A DNA stretch of 64,000 nucleotides, taken from positions 1 to 64,000 of the forward strand of contig NZ_SPQQ01000012.1 in NCBI RefSeq assembly GCF_004766045.1, read 5' to 3'. The first letter of the stretch is position 1. Each line of letters starts with the position of its first letter. This document shows, piece by piece, positions 43,868 through 53,145 of the stretch. The translations under genes and the position numbers were made by a program. Below the pieces are notes generated by a model. It made no database searches. It was not told the DNA's origin and was given only the letters and a program-made list of their open reading frames with translations. This DNA comes from Desulfosporosinus fructosivorans (GTDB lineage Bacteria > Bacillota > Desulfitobacteriia > Desulfitobacteriales > Desulfitobacteriaceae).

Positions 43868-45601
43868 ATGAGAAGAACAAAGATTATTTGTACGATTGGA
43901 CCCGCTAGCGAAACTAGAGAAAAAATCCAACAGCTATTAACGGCAGGAATGAACGTCGCTAGACTGAACTTTTCTCATGGAACTCATGAAGAACATGGCT
44001 TACGAATGTCAGTATTAAAAGAGGAAGCGACGAGAGCGGGAAAACATTTAGGAATCCTACTTGATACAAAAGGGCCTGAAATCCGTACCAATATGGTTCA
44101 GGAAAAGGGTATTACGCTTACCAATGGTGCTGCGTTTATTTTGGATACGAACTCCGCTCTTGGATCTTCAGAAAGAGTCGGAATAACTTATAAAGAGTTA
44201 TGGCTAGACGTTGTTGCGGGAACCCATATTTTGATTGATGACGGACAGTTGGATTTGGAAGTCACGTCTGTACAGCAAGAAGAGATCAAGACAATTGTGC
44301 GCAATGGCGGTATTTTAAAATCACAAAAAGGCGTGAATGTGCCTGGAGTTTCAATAAGATTACCTGGTTTGACTGAAAAGGACATTGAAGACATTCGTTT
44401 CGGAATTACCCAGGGAATCGATTTTATTGCGGCTTCCTTTACCCGTAAAGCTTCTGATATTTTGGCAGTGCGCCAGATTGTTGAGGAGATGGGAGCAACT
44501 GTACAAATCATTGCGAAGATAGAAAGCCAAGAGGGAATTGATAATCTGGATTCTATTCTGGAAGTCGTCGACGGGTTGATGGTTGCGCGTGGAGACCTTG
44601 GCGTGGAGGTTGCGGTTGAAGAAGTTCCTGTTTATCAAAAAGAGATGATTCGAAAATGCAATTTACAAGGTAAACCGGTCATTGTAGCAACCCAAATGCT
44701 TGATTCAATGATTCGCCAACCTCGTCCAACACGGGCGGAAGCTAGTGACGTAGCGAATGCCATATTAGACGGAGCAGATGCCATTATGCTGTCAGGAGAA
44801 ACCGCTGCCGGGAAATTTCCCGTTGAGGCGGTGCAAATGATGGATAAGATCGCAAAGCGTTCAGAAACAACGCTCTTAGAAACTAAGACAACTCGCCATC
44901 CTAATCTTAATGTGGCAGAGTCAATCAGCTATGCCAGCTATAACATCGCTGGAGATCTCAATGCGACTGCAATTTTGACACCGACACAATCTGGATTAAC
45001 TGCGCAGTTGATTTCTAAATATCGTCCTAAGTCGCTTATAGTAGCGGCTACCCAATTTCCTGAGGTCGCGCGAAAACTGACGTTGCAGTGGGGGATTGAA
45101 TCCTTAGTGGTTCCGGAAAGTTCTGGGACAGATCAATTATTGTCAGTGGCAATAACGGCGGCAGTTGATAAAAATTACATTCAAACTGGGGATGTTGTCG
45201 TGATAACTGCAGGGGTTCCGGTTGGTAAGGTCGGCACAACGAATATGATTAAAGTCCAAGTGGTCGGTGGAACCTTAGCGAAGGGCACGGGCATAGGGAG
45301 AAAATCTTATATGGGTACTGCCCGGATAATCCAGTTTCCAGATCGAGAGACTTTTAATAAGGGTGACATACTTGTCACTCGTTCCACCGATGCCCGATTT
45401 ATCCCGTTGATTGCACGGGCAGGTGCGTTAGTCATTGTGGAAGCCGGCTTAACGTCTCATGCCGCGATTGCCGCTATAGAATACGGCATCCCGGCAATTA
45501 TTGGCCTATCAGACGCTCTGACCAAAATATCCGAGGGACAGACGATTACAGTCGATGCTTTTGCCGGAGTTATTTACAAAGGAACTGTTAGTATTTTGTA
45601 A
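43868..45601 (+). CDS. pyk: Pyruvate kinase with C-terminal phosphohistidine-type domain
   Basis: 577 residues. TIGPASETREKI, LDTKGPEIRTNM, MVARGDLGVEV, QMLDSMIRQPRPTRAEASDV and MLSGETAAGKFPVEAV are pyruvate kinase marks. After residue about 475 comes a PEP-utilising mobile domain, ILVTRSTDARF and LTSHAAIAAIEYGIPAI, as in the long enzymes of Firmicutes. It starts 48 bases after glpC and is followed by enolase, giving the last two steps of glycolysis inside the glycerol locus. Confidence 0.95.
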   Translation: MRRTKIICTIGPASETREKIQQLLTAGMNVARLNFSHGTHEEHGLRMSVLKEEATRAGKHLGILLDTKGPEIRTNMVQEKGITLTNGAAFILDTNSALGSSERVGITYKELWLDVVAGTHILIDDGQLDLEVTSVQQEEIKTIVRNGGILKSQKGVNVPGVSIRLPGLTEKDIEDIRFGITQGIDFIAASFTRKASDILAVRQIVEEMGATVQIIAKIESQEGIDNLDSILEVVDGLMVARGDLGVEVAVEEVPVYQKEMIRKCNLQGKPVIVATQMLDSMIRQPRPTRAEASDVANAILDGADAIMLSGETAAGKFPVEAVQMMDKIAKRSETTLLETKTTRHPNLNVAESISYASYNIAGDLNATAILTPTQSGLTAQLISKYRPKSLIVAATQFPEVARKLTLQWGIESLVVPESSGTDQLLSVAITAAVDKNYIQTGDVVVITAGVPVGKVGTTNMIKVQVVGGTLAKGTGIGRKSYMGTARIIQFPDRETFNKGDILVTRSTDARFIPLIARAGALVIVEAGLTSHAAIAAIEYGIPAIIGLSDALTKISEGQTITVDAFAGVIYKGTVSIL

Positions 45602-45688
45602 GATGGGCAAGGAATGAGCGACTCGTGTGCTGACTGCCCATTAACTCCTCAAATTGGGGTTTTCATAAGGATAAAGGGGGGAAGTTTC

Positions 45689-46981
45689 ATGAATTTTATA
45701 ACAGATGTTTATGCTCGTGAGATCTTGGATTCTCGGGGGAATCCGACAGTAGAAGTGGATGTTGTGCTTAAAGATGGAATTATAGGTCGTGCAGCTGTCC
45801 CGTCAGGCGCTTCTACTGGAGCTTTTGAAGCAGTGGAACTTAGGGACGGGGATGTTACACGTTTTATGGGTAAAGGGGTACTGAAAGCAGTTGAGAATGT
45901 TAACTTACTCATCAGCCCAGAAGTTGAGGGTCTAAATCCGTTCGACCAACCAGGATTGGATCACCTATTGATTGAACTTGACGGAACCGACAATAAGGGG
46001 AAATTGGGAGCCAACGCAATCCTTGGTGTTTCCTTAGCCGCAGCGAAAGCAGCTGCAGAGTCGTTGGGGTTACCCCTCTATCAGTATTTGGGTGGCGTTA
46101 ATGCGAAAGAACTTCCAGTGCCGATGATGAATATTTTAAATGGCGGTAGTCATGCCGATAACAATGTGGACATCCAAGAATTTATGATTATGCCAGTCGG
46201 AGCGTCTAGCTTTGCTGAAGCCTTACGCATGGGGACAGAAGTGTACCACAATCTAAAAGCCGTACTTAAAGAAAAAAACCTCGCCACAGCAGTCGGAGAT
46301 GAAGGCGGTTTTGCACCCAACCTGGCCTCCAATGAAGATGCGCTGCTTTGCATTGTTGACGCGATTCAACGGGCAGGATATATTCCTGGAGAACAAGTGG
46401 CACTCGCTCTTGATGTGGCAGCCTCAGAGCTTTACGAAAATGGAACCTATAACTTAGCGAGCGAAGGGCTTAATAAGACCTCAGATGAGATGATTGATTA
46501 TTATGAGGGACTGATCTCACGCTATCCAATTGTTTCTATAGAAGACGGGCTGGATGAAGACGACTGGGAAGGCTGGCGTAAGATGACTGAGCGCTTGGGA
46601 GACCGGGTTCAGCTCATCGGTGATGACTTATTTGTGACCAATCCTGAGCGCTTGGCTCGTGGGATCAAGGAGAAATGCGGTAATTCCATTCTCATTAAGC
46701 TCAATCAAATCGGCACCTTAACCGAAACACTAGATGCCATCGAAATGGCGAAACGGGCAGGCTATACCGCGGTCGTCTCTCATCGTTCAGGAGAGACAGA
46801 AGACGTCACTTTAGCCCATATTGCGGTTGCAGTCAATGCTGGTATGATAAAAACTGGCGCTCCAGCACGAACCGAGCGGGTGGCCAAGTACAACGAATTG
46901 CTTCGCATTGAGGAAGAACTTAGCGAGAGAGCGATTTATCGTGGCAGGAACGCTTTATCTGGAAAATTATGGGTTTATTAA
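45689..46981 (+). CDS. eno: Enolase
   Basis: 430 residues. Interconverts 2-phosphoglycerate and PEP. AREILDSRGNPTVEVDV, GANAILGVSLAAAKAAA, PMMNILNGGSHADN, VGDEGGFAP, SIEDGLDEDDWEGW, IKLNQIGTLTET and SHRSGETEDVT are all present. The ATG at 45689 follows AAGGGGGGA and matches the family N-terminus; the frame is open from 45614. It is separated from pyk by 87 bases and ends before the second leader. Confidence 0.96.
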   Translation: MNFITDVYAREILDSRGNPTVEVDVVLKDGIIGRAAVPSGASTGAFEAVELRDGDVTRFMGKGVLKAVENVNLLISPEVEGLNPFDQPGLDHLLIELDGTDNKGKLGANAILGVSLAAAKAAAESLGLPLYQYLGGVNAKELPVPMMNILNGGSHADNNVDIQEFMIMPVGASSFAEALRMGTEVYHNLKAVLKEKNLATAVGDEGGFAPNLASNEDALLCIVDAIQRAGYIPGEQVALALDVAASELYENGTYNLASEGLNKTSDEMIDYYEGLISRYPIVSIEDGLDEDDWEGWRKMTERLGDRVQLIGDDLFVTNPERLARGIKEKCGNSILIKLNQIGTLTETLDAIEMAKRAGYTAVVSHRSGETEDVTLAHIAVAVNAGMIKTGAPARTERVAKYNELLRIEEELSERAIYRGRNALSGKLWVY

Positions 46982-47080
46982 GACTGAATTTTATGAAAAT
47001 TAATACTTGTACAAACTCGTATGATATGATAAAGTTCATATCAAGAACATTAAAAATTTAATATTTGTTAAGGTTGTAAT

Positions 47081-47185
47081 CGGATTCTTAATATATCCGG
47101 CACCTGAAACAATACTGGGGTCAAGAGTTATGAAAGATCCCCATATAAACTTAAAATATTTTTAAGTTTATATGGGGATCTTTCT
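47081..47185 (+). promoter_or_regulatory. glpK leader: terminator and competing stem, probable GlpP target
   Basis: CGGAT/ATCCG hairpin (47081-47099), TGGGG (47116-47120), and a 22-bp perfect terminator stem (47135-47156 with 47160-47181, loop TAT). CCCCA of the stem can instead pair with TGGGG. Nearly identical in order and sequence to the glpA leader. Confidence 0.75.
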
Positions 47186-47262
47186 GTCTAAATAAGGAGG
47201 TGAAATCAACAACGAAAAAAGAGGAGGAAGAAGCGCTAAAATAGGTTAAGAAGGAACTTCAT

Positions 47263-47379
47263 TTGAAAGTGTTAGCACTGGCTGAAATGGAGCTGATCAG
47301 CGGTCCTTGGCAAAGCATTTTGAACCAGCGAATAAACTCACTGAAGCAGAATGCGAAGATGGATGTTAGAATTAGTTAA
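47263..47379 (+). CDS. Possible 38-residue peptide or gene remnant between leader and glpK
   Basis: TTG start with AAGGA nearby; KVLALAEMELISGPWQSILN continues to KMDVRIS. The composition is protein-like, but no family is recognised. It may be the tail of a lost gene or a leader peptide. Confidence 0.25.
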   Translation: MKVLALAEMELISGPWQSILNQRINSLKQNAKMDVRIS

Positions 47380-47506
47380 CCAGCCCTAATTTCATTTTTA
47401 CTACGGGTTAGATTAAAAAAATAGGTGCGTAGAAAAGAAATGCAAACATACGTAAGTTGCACATTAAATCTTCAGAAATTTTAATAAATGAATGGAGAGA
47501 TTTAGT

Positions 47507-49015
47507 ATGGAAAAAAAGTATATTATGGCATTGGATGAAGGTACTACTGGTGTAAGAACCATAATTTTTGATAACAAGGGCAATATTGTAGGTGAAGCTA
47601 CGCAGGAATTTATTCAAATATTCCCTACCCCGGGCTGGGTCGAACATGATCCTATGGAAATACTGCAATCACAAATTGAAGTAACCCGGCAAGCTATCTG
47701 TAGAGCTAAGGTAGCTCCTGAAGAAATACGCGCGATTGGTATAACCAACCAGAGAGAGACGACTGTAATTTGGGATAAAATAACAGGAAAACCGATTTAT
47801 AACGCAATTTGCTGGCAGTCGCGGCAAACAGCTGAAATTGTTGAAAAATGGATTGCCGACGGATTGGCCGATGAAATTAGAGAGAAAACTGGTCTAGTTA
47901 TTGACGCTTATTTTTCTGCTTCAAAAATTCCATGGATACTTGATGCTGTGCCCGGCGCACGACAACGAGCGGAAAAGGGTGAACTTTTGTTCGGGACAAT
48001 TGACACTTGGCTGATCTGGAACCTTACTGGCGGTAAAAGTCATACGACCGATTATTCCAATGCCTCTCGTACCATGCTCTACAATATTATGAAGCTGGAC
48101 TGGGATGAGGAACTCTGCCGCAAGCTGGATATACCTATGGCGGTTTTACCTAAGGCTATCGATTCAGACGGCGATTTCGGGACCACGATAGCATCCCTTT
48201 TTGGCGCTGAGATACCGATTAGGGGTAATGCTGGAGACCAGCAGGCAGCTCTTTTTGGACAGGCATGTTTCAAACCTGGTATGGCTAAAAATACCTTCGG
48301 TACAGCGGGTGTATATGTTATGAATACTGGTGATAAACCGGTATTCAAAGAAGGTCTAACGACGACTATCGCTTGGGGAGTTGACGGGAAAGTAAGCTAT
48401 GCCTTGGAGGGTGTAGTATTTATTTCCGGAGCGACGATCCAATGGCTACGCGATGAACTTAAACTTATCTATACTGCGGCTGATACAGAATGGTATGGTG
48501 CCACGGTGCCTGATACTGGCGGTGTTTATTTGGTGCCGGCGTTTGTGGGTCTGTGCGCTCCATATTGGGATATGTACGCGCGGGGAATGATTATCGGTAT
48601 TACCAGAGGCACTACTAGAAATCATGTGATTCGTGCAGGCCTGGACGCACTGGCATACCAGACCAAAGATATTATCAACGCCGTGATACAAGACGGTACC
48701 ATTGAAGTAGCCGAACTAAGAGTTGACGGTGGAGCCGTTAAAAACAATCTGCTCTGCCAGTTCCAATCCGATATTCTGGGAATACCGGTTATTAGACCCA
48801 AGATTACGGAAATGACCGCTCTGGGTGCCGCTTATTTGGCTGGACTGGGTAGCGGTTTATGGAAAAGTACCGATGAAATTGCCGAGCATTGGGCTATTGA
48901 TAAAGTGTTTAAACCTGTAATGGCGGAAGAAGACCGCGAAGACCTTTATTTTGGCTGGCAGGAGGCTGTTAAACTTACCAGGGGCTGGGCTAAAAGAGTG
49001 AAAACAGTTAAATAA
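47507..49015 (+). CDS. glpK: Glycerol kinase
   Basis: 502 residues; phosphorylates glycerol to glycerol-3-phosphate. MALDEGTTGVRTIIFD (ATP site), ITNQRETTVIWD, NAICWQSRQTAEI, NAGDQQAALFGQ and DGGAVKNNLLCQF are family marks. In many Firmicutes a His in a YHFFG-like loop is phosphorylated by HPr; here the corresponding loop reads TIASLFGAEIPI, without His, so PTS control at that site looks absent. The ATG at 47507 follows GGAGAG. It is followed by glpF. Confidence 0.94.
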   Translation: MEKKYIMALDEGTTGVRTIIFDNKGNIVGEATQEFIQIFPTPGWVEHDPMEILQSQIEVTRQAICRAKVAPEEIRAIGITNQRETTVIWDKITGKPIYNAICWQSRQTAEIVEKWIADGLADEIREKTGLVIDAYFSASKIPWILDAVPGARQRAEKGELLFGTIDTWLIWNLTGGKSHTTDYSNASRTMLYNIMKLDWDEELCRKLDIPMAVLPKAIDSDGDFGTTIASLFGAEIPIRGNAGDQQAALFGQACFKPGMAKNTFGTAGVYVMNTGDKPVFKEGLTTTIAWGVDGKVSYALEGVVFISGATIQWLRDELKLIYTAADTEWYGATVPDTGGVYLVPAFVGLCAPYWDMYARGMIIGITRGTTRNHVIRAGLDALAYQTKDIINAVIQDGTIEVAELRVDGGAVKNNLLCQFQSDILGIPVIRPKITEMTALGAAYLAGLGSGLWKSTDEIAEHWAIDKVFKPVMAEEDREDLYFGWQEAVKLTRGWAKRVKTVK

Positions 49016-49115
49016 TTCATTGATTCAGAGGCTGCGCGGTATTGTGCGGTATGGAAGTCGCACTCATATTCAACGAATACGGTCTGAATAATAAGTGATT
49101 AGGGGGCTTTTATTT

Positions 49116-49865
49116 ATGACAAATTTATTGGGCGAATTTATTGGAACCTTAGTGCTGCTTAGCTTTGGTGTTGGTTCGTGTGCTAACTTAACACTAAAAG
49201 ATTCGAAAGGTGAAGGTGGCGGCGGCGGCGGTGCTTGGATCGCAGTAACGACAGGTTGGGCTTTTGGAGTAGTATTGGGAGTATTTACCGCGATTGCTTT
49301 AGGTGCGCCACAAGCTGATTTAAACCCGGCAATTACTTTGGCGAAAACGATGTTGGGGGTTTATACCCCAGGACATGCGCTGATCACGATGTTGGTTCAA
49401 GTGGCCGGTGGTCTAGCTGGGGCTGCAGTTGCGTGGCTTATCTATTTACCACACTGGAAAATTACCGAAGATAAGGCTGCTAAAATGGGCTGCTTTTGCA
49501 CAGCTCCGGCCATTCGCACCCCCATAGCCAATCTAATTACGGAAACTGTTGTTACTTTAATATTAGTATTTTTAGTTTTCGTAATCTTTTCGAAAGACCT
49601 AAGCGATGGCGGCGCAAAATTTGCAACCGGTTTTGGCCCCTATTTGGTGGGTATCTTGGTTTGGGGGTTGGGTCTTGCCTTTGGAGGCCCTACGGGTTAT
49701 GCCATCAATCCCGCCCGTGACCTTGGTCCTCGTATAGCGCATGCCATATTGCCTATGGGTAATAAAGCATCCTTTGACTGGGGTTATGCTTGGATTCCGA
49801 TAGTAGGTCCGATGTTTGGTGCTGTTTTAGCAGTCATAATGGGCAAGACATTTGGTATCTTATAA
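49116..49865 (+). CDS. glpF: Glycerol facilitator (aquaglyceroporin)
   Basis: 249 residues, six helices and two half-helices. The NPA boxes are LNPAITLAKT and INPARDLGPR; the Asp after the second box is typical of glycerol channels. An unusual run of glycines (GEGGGGGGAW) lies in the first extracytoplasmic loop. AGGGGGC precedes the ATG at 49116. 100 bases after glpK, likely co-transcribed. Confidence 0.93.
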   Translation: MTNLLGEFIGTLVLLSFGVGSCANLTLKDSKGEGGGGGGAWIAVTTGWAFGVVLGVFTAIALGAPQADLNPAITLAKTMLGVYTPGHALITMLVQVAGGLAGAAVAWLIYLPHWKITEDKAAKMGCFCTAPAIRTPIANLITETVVTLILVFLVFVIFSKDLSDGGAKFATGFGPYLVGILVWGLGLAFGGPTGYAINPARDLGPRIAHAILPMGNKASFDWGYAWIPIVGPMFGAVLAVIMGKTFGIL

Positions 49866-50228
49866 CAAATTAATTTATTCACGAGTTCGTAACGTGAATC
49901 TCTAACTCCAGTGCAAGGGTGCTGGACATTAGCACTGAAGTTGGAGTTCTAAATTATTAGCAATATTTATCAAGGTCAAGATTATGTATTTAAAAAGAAA
50001 ACATTAAAGCTACTTCGTTCAGAAAAAAATTATCTTAACCGACTCAGCATACATAGAGACCATTTAGGCTAAATAGTCTCTATGTATATTTCAAAATACT
50101 ATTAAGTTAGTTAGGGTATTAGGTGATGAAATCGATTATTTTAAGAATATTTTTTAGTCATAGGAGGATGTTTAATTTCCGCTGCTGCCGTTGGCGGTTT
50201 AATCACGAGTTGAGGAGATAAAATTGAA

Positions 50229-51044
50229 ATGCAGAAAACAAATAAAGCTGCAATTAAACTCATTGTTTTTGATCTTGATGACACATTATTGAACAGTAAT
50301 TCATCAATATCGCCGCGGACTTATCAGGCTATTCAGCAAGTAGTGGCAAAAGGAATTAAAGTGACGCTGGCAACCGGAAGAATGTACTCTTCGGCAATTC
50401 CCTTTGCTAGGAGCCTTGGACTGGGTATACCGGTGATTTCCTATAATGGAGCACAGATTTCCTCCTACCCGTCAGGCGAACGGCTGTTTCATAATCCCAT
50501 TAAGCAGGAAGTTGCCAGGCAGGTTATGCAGTTGTGCCGTGAACGGCAGTGGTACATTCAAACTTATATAAACGATGTTCTGTATGTGAAAGAAATAGAT
50601 AAGCGTGCAGAATTATATGCTAGAATTACCGGGGCAAAACCAATACCGGTAGGGGATCGCTTATACACCATATTGGGAGCACCGACGAAAATGCTAGCTA
50701 TCGCTGAACCAGGGGAGATTGAGCTATTAAAAGAGGGATTCCATACTCAGTTGGGGAATGTTCTATGTATAGCGGAATCAAAGCCTAATTTTCTGGAGAT
50801 CAACGACCTTGCAGTTAATAAAGGCGCTGCCCTGAGGTTTGTTGCTAGTAGGTTGAACATCAACCGGCAGGAAATTATGACTTTCGGCAATGGTATTAAT
50901 GATATTGAAATGCTCAGCTATTCCGGGTGGGGAGTAGCTGTTAGTAACGCCCCTTCGGCTGTTAAGAATATTGCCCGTCTAGTCACAGGCTCCAATGATG
51001 AGGAGGGTGTGGCTGATGTAATTGAGAAGTATGTTCTGAGTTGA
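50229..51044 (+). CDS. Cof-type HAD-superfamily phosphatase
   Basis: 271 residues. VFDLDDTLLNSN is HAD motif I, TLATGRMYSSAI motif II, the Lys near NKGAALRF motif III, and FGNGINDIEML motif IV; the IIB cap lies between. These enzymes dephosphorylate sugar phosphates or related metabolites. GAGGAGA lies upstream. Placement between glpF and glpP suggests a polyol- or sugar-phosphate substrate. The gap 49866-50228 holds only a hairpin (GAGACTATTTAG around 50068) and no gene. Confidence 0.85.
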   Translation: MQKTNKAAIKLIVFDLDDTLLNSNSSISPRTYQAIQQVVAKGIKVTLATGRMYSSAIPFARSLGLGIPVISYNGAQISSYPSGERLFHNPIKQEVARQVMQLCRERQWYIQTYINDVLYVKEIDKRAELYARITGAKPIPVGDRLYTILGAPTKMLAIAEPGEIELLKEGFHTQLGNVLCIAESKPNFLEINDLAVNKGAALRFVASRLNINRQEIMTFGNGINDIEMLSYSGWGVAVSNAPSAVKNIARLVTGSNDEEGVADVIEKYVLS

Positions 51045-51112
51045 TAGTATTCGCAGTTAATAAAGCAAACAATATATAGAAAATAATAATTTATAGAAGG
51101 GAGATAGCGTAC

Positions 51113-51700
51113 ATGCTTCCTAAAGAAATGATGTTGGCGGCATTACTGGAATGTCCGATTATTGCATCTCTCCAGAAACCAGCGCTGGTTCCTGATGTCA
51201 TCGCCAGTAATGTCCGAGTTGTAATGGTTTCATCAGGCAATATTCTTAATATTGTTGATATATGTAAGGAATTGCGCAAACATAATAAATTTGTATTGGT
51301 ACACATTGATTTGATCCATGGCATGGGTAGAGATAAGTTTGCCATCCGCTACTTAAAAGAGAAAGCAGGTATCGACGGTATAGTAACTCCCAATGGTCAA
51401 CTGATTGCTTCTAGTCAAAAAGAAGGTCTCGTAACAGCCCAGCGACTATTTGCCCATGATACACCGTCAGTAACCAGTGGACTTAATGCCGTGAGTCATT
51501 CTAATCCGGATTTTATCGAAATCATGCCCGGTCTAGCTGTTCCAGAAGTTTATGAACTGATTAGAAGGCATTTTCAGCAACCCATAATTGCTGCCGGATT
51601 AGTTAAAAAACACAAGGATGTCAAACAAATTCTGAAGGCAGGTGCAGTAGGGATCGATACAAGCAACCAAAATTTATGGAATTATTCTATGACTACTTAG
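51113..51700 (+). CDS. glpP: Glycerol uptake operon antiterminator
   Basis: 195 residues. GlpP proteins bind leader mRNA in the presence of glycerol-3-phosphate and stop terminator formation. Marks: CPIIASLQKPA, VFVLVHIDLIHGMGRDK-like (LVHIDLIHGMGRDKFAIRY), GIVTPNGQLI, PDFIEIMPGLAV, PIIAAGLVKKHKDV and AGAVGIDTSNQNLW. Two matching leaders lie upstream of glpA and glpK. AGGGAGA precedes the ATG. Confidence 0.92.
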   Translation: MLPKEMMLAALLECPIIASLQKPALVPDVIASNVRVVMVSSGNILNIVDICKELRKHNKFVLVHIDLIHGMGRDKFAIRYLKEKAGIDGIVTPNGQLIASSQKEGLVTAQRLFAHDTPSVTSGLNAVSHSNPDFIEIMPGLAVPEVYELIRRHFQQPIIAAGLVKKHKDVKQILKAGAVGIDTSNQNLWNYSMTT

Positions 51701-51741
51701 AACCAAGAGGTCAGTCACAATAGTTCCAACTGGAGGGACCA

Positions 51742-52905
51742 ATGCAGAATTTTGTTTTTCAATGCGCTACCAAAATAATTTTCGGCAGAAATACAGAAAA
51801 TCAAATTGGAAATGAAGTTAAGAATTATTCTCGTAAAGTACTTCTTCACTACGGGGCAGGGAGTATAAAGAGGTCGGGACTTTACGATAAGGTTATAAAA
51901 TCACTTCAAGAAGCGGATATAGAAATTTTTGAGTTGGGTGGTGTGTTGGCAAATCCCAGACTCAGCATGGTTAGGGAAGGAATAAGTCAATGCCACGAAA
52001 ATGGTATTGACTTCATTCTTGCCGTCGGGGGAGGAAGTGTCATTGACTCCGCCAAGGCAATCGCGGTGGGTGTGCCCTATGATGGGGATGTATGGGACTT
52101 CTTTATTCGAAAATCAACCCCCGTAAGGGCCCTTCCTTTAGGCGTGATACTTACGATTCCTGCCACCGGGAGTGAGGCCAGCAAAAGTGCCGTGATCACC
52201 AATGAAGACGGCTGGTACAAGAGATCTATCGGTTATGATTTGCTCCGTCCGGCATTTGCCATTATGAATCCCGAATTCAGTGTTACCCTGCCTCCTTACC
52301 AGACAGCAGTCGGAGCGGTAGATATCATGTCTCATGTTATGGAAAGATATTTTACCAATGTGACCAATGTCGAGCTTACTGACAGATTATGCGAGGCGAC
52401 CTTAAAGACGGTTCTAAGAAACACGCCTCTTGTTATGCAAGATCCAGAGGACTATAACGCAAGAGCAGAGATTATGTGGGCAGGGACAATAGCTCACAAT
52501 GATCTACTAAGTACAGGCCGGATAGGAGACTTTGGTTCACATAAGATCGAGCATGAATTAAGTGGAATCTATGATGTCGCACATGGCGTCGGTCTGGCAG
52601 TCATTTTCCCGGCGTGGATGAAGTATATTTATAAAAACAATGTCGATCGATTTGTTCAATTTGCCGTCAGGGTATTTGACCTTGAAATAGACTTTGAAGC
52701 TTCTGAGAATACCGCATTAGAAGGCATTAACAAATTAGAAGAATTCTTTAAGTCCTTAGATCTTCCGACACATTTAAGCGAATTGCATATAACTGATGAA
52801 AGATTCGAGGAAATGGCAAGTAAGTGTACGGAAAAAGGACCGGTCGGTTTTTTTACCAAACTCTATAAGGAAGATGTCCTAAACATTTTGGAGTTAGCCA
52901 GATAG
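51742..52905 (+). CDS. Iron-containing alcohol dehydrogenase
   Basis: 387 residues of the BDH/YqhD type. NAD(P) loop VGGGSVIDSAKAIA, IPATGSEASKSAVI, metal ligands in GAVDIMSHVMERY, KIEHELSGIYDVAHGVGLA. It would reduce an aldehyde to an alcohol with NAD(P)H (or the reverse). Closing the glycerol locus, it may dispose of electrons or act on a C3/C4 aldehyde made there. TGGAGGG precedes the ATG. A terminator follows. Confidence 0.9.
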   Translation: MQNFVFQCATKIIFGRNTENQIGNEVKNYSRKVLLHYGAGSIKRSGLYDKVIKSLQEADIEIFELGGVLANPRLSMVREGISQCHENGIDFILAVGGGSVIDSAKAIAVGVPYDGDVWDFFIRKSTPVRALPLGVILTIPATGSEASKSAVITNEDGWYKRSIGYDLLRPAFAIMNPEFSVTLPPYQTAVGAVDIMSHVMERYFTNVTNVELTDRLCEATLKTVLRNTPLVMQDPEDYNARAEIMWAGTIAHNDLLSTGRIGDFGSHKIEHELSGIYDVAHGVGLAVIFPAWMKYIYKNNVDRFVQFAVRVFDLEIDFEASENTALEGINKLEEFFKSLDLPTHLSELHITDERFEEMASKCTEKGPVGFFTKLYKEDVLNILELAR

Positions 52906-52987
52906 AAACCTATCCATTACTATCCTTCCTACTGCTCTGAACGACCCGAATAAGAGTCCAAGTAACTGTATAAAGAACTGAGATACG

Positions 52988-53031
52988 AAAACCACTGACG
53001 CATATCAATAGACGTCAGTGGTTTGCTTTTT
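52988..53031 (+). terminator. Terminator at the end of the glycerol locus
   Basis: AAACCACTGACG pairs with CGTCAGTGGTTT, followed by GCTTTTTA. Confidence 0.8.
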
Positions 53032-53145
53032 ATATGGAGTCAACGTATGGTGTAAGAGGGTAAAGCCATAATGATGGAAGATTGACATTCAGGCCTAAAG
53101 GGAGTAATTTTTAGAAACAGACAAACAGAAGGATTTGAATAGATT

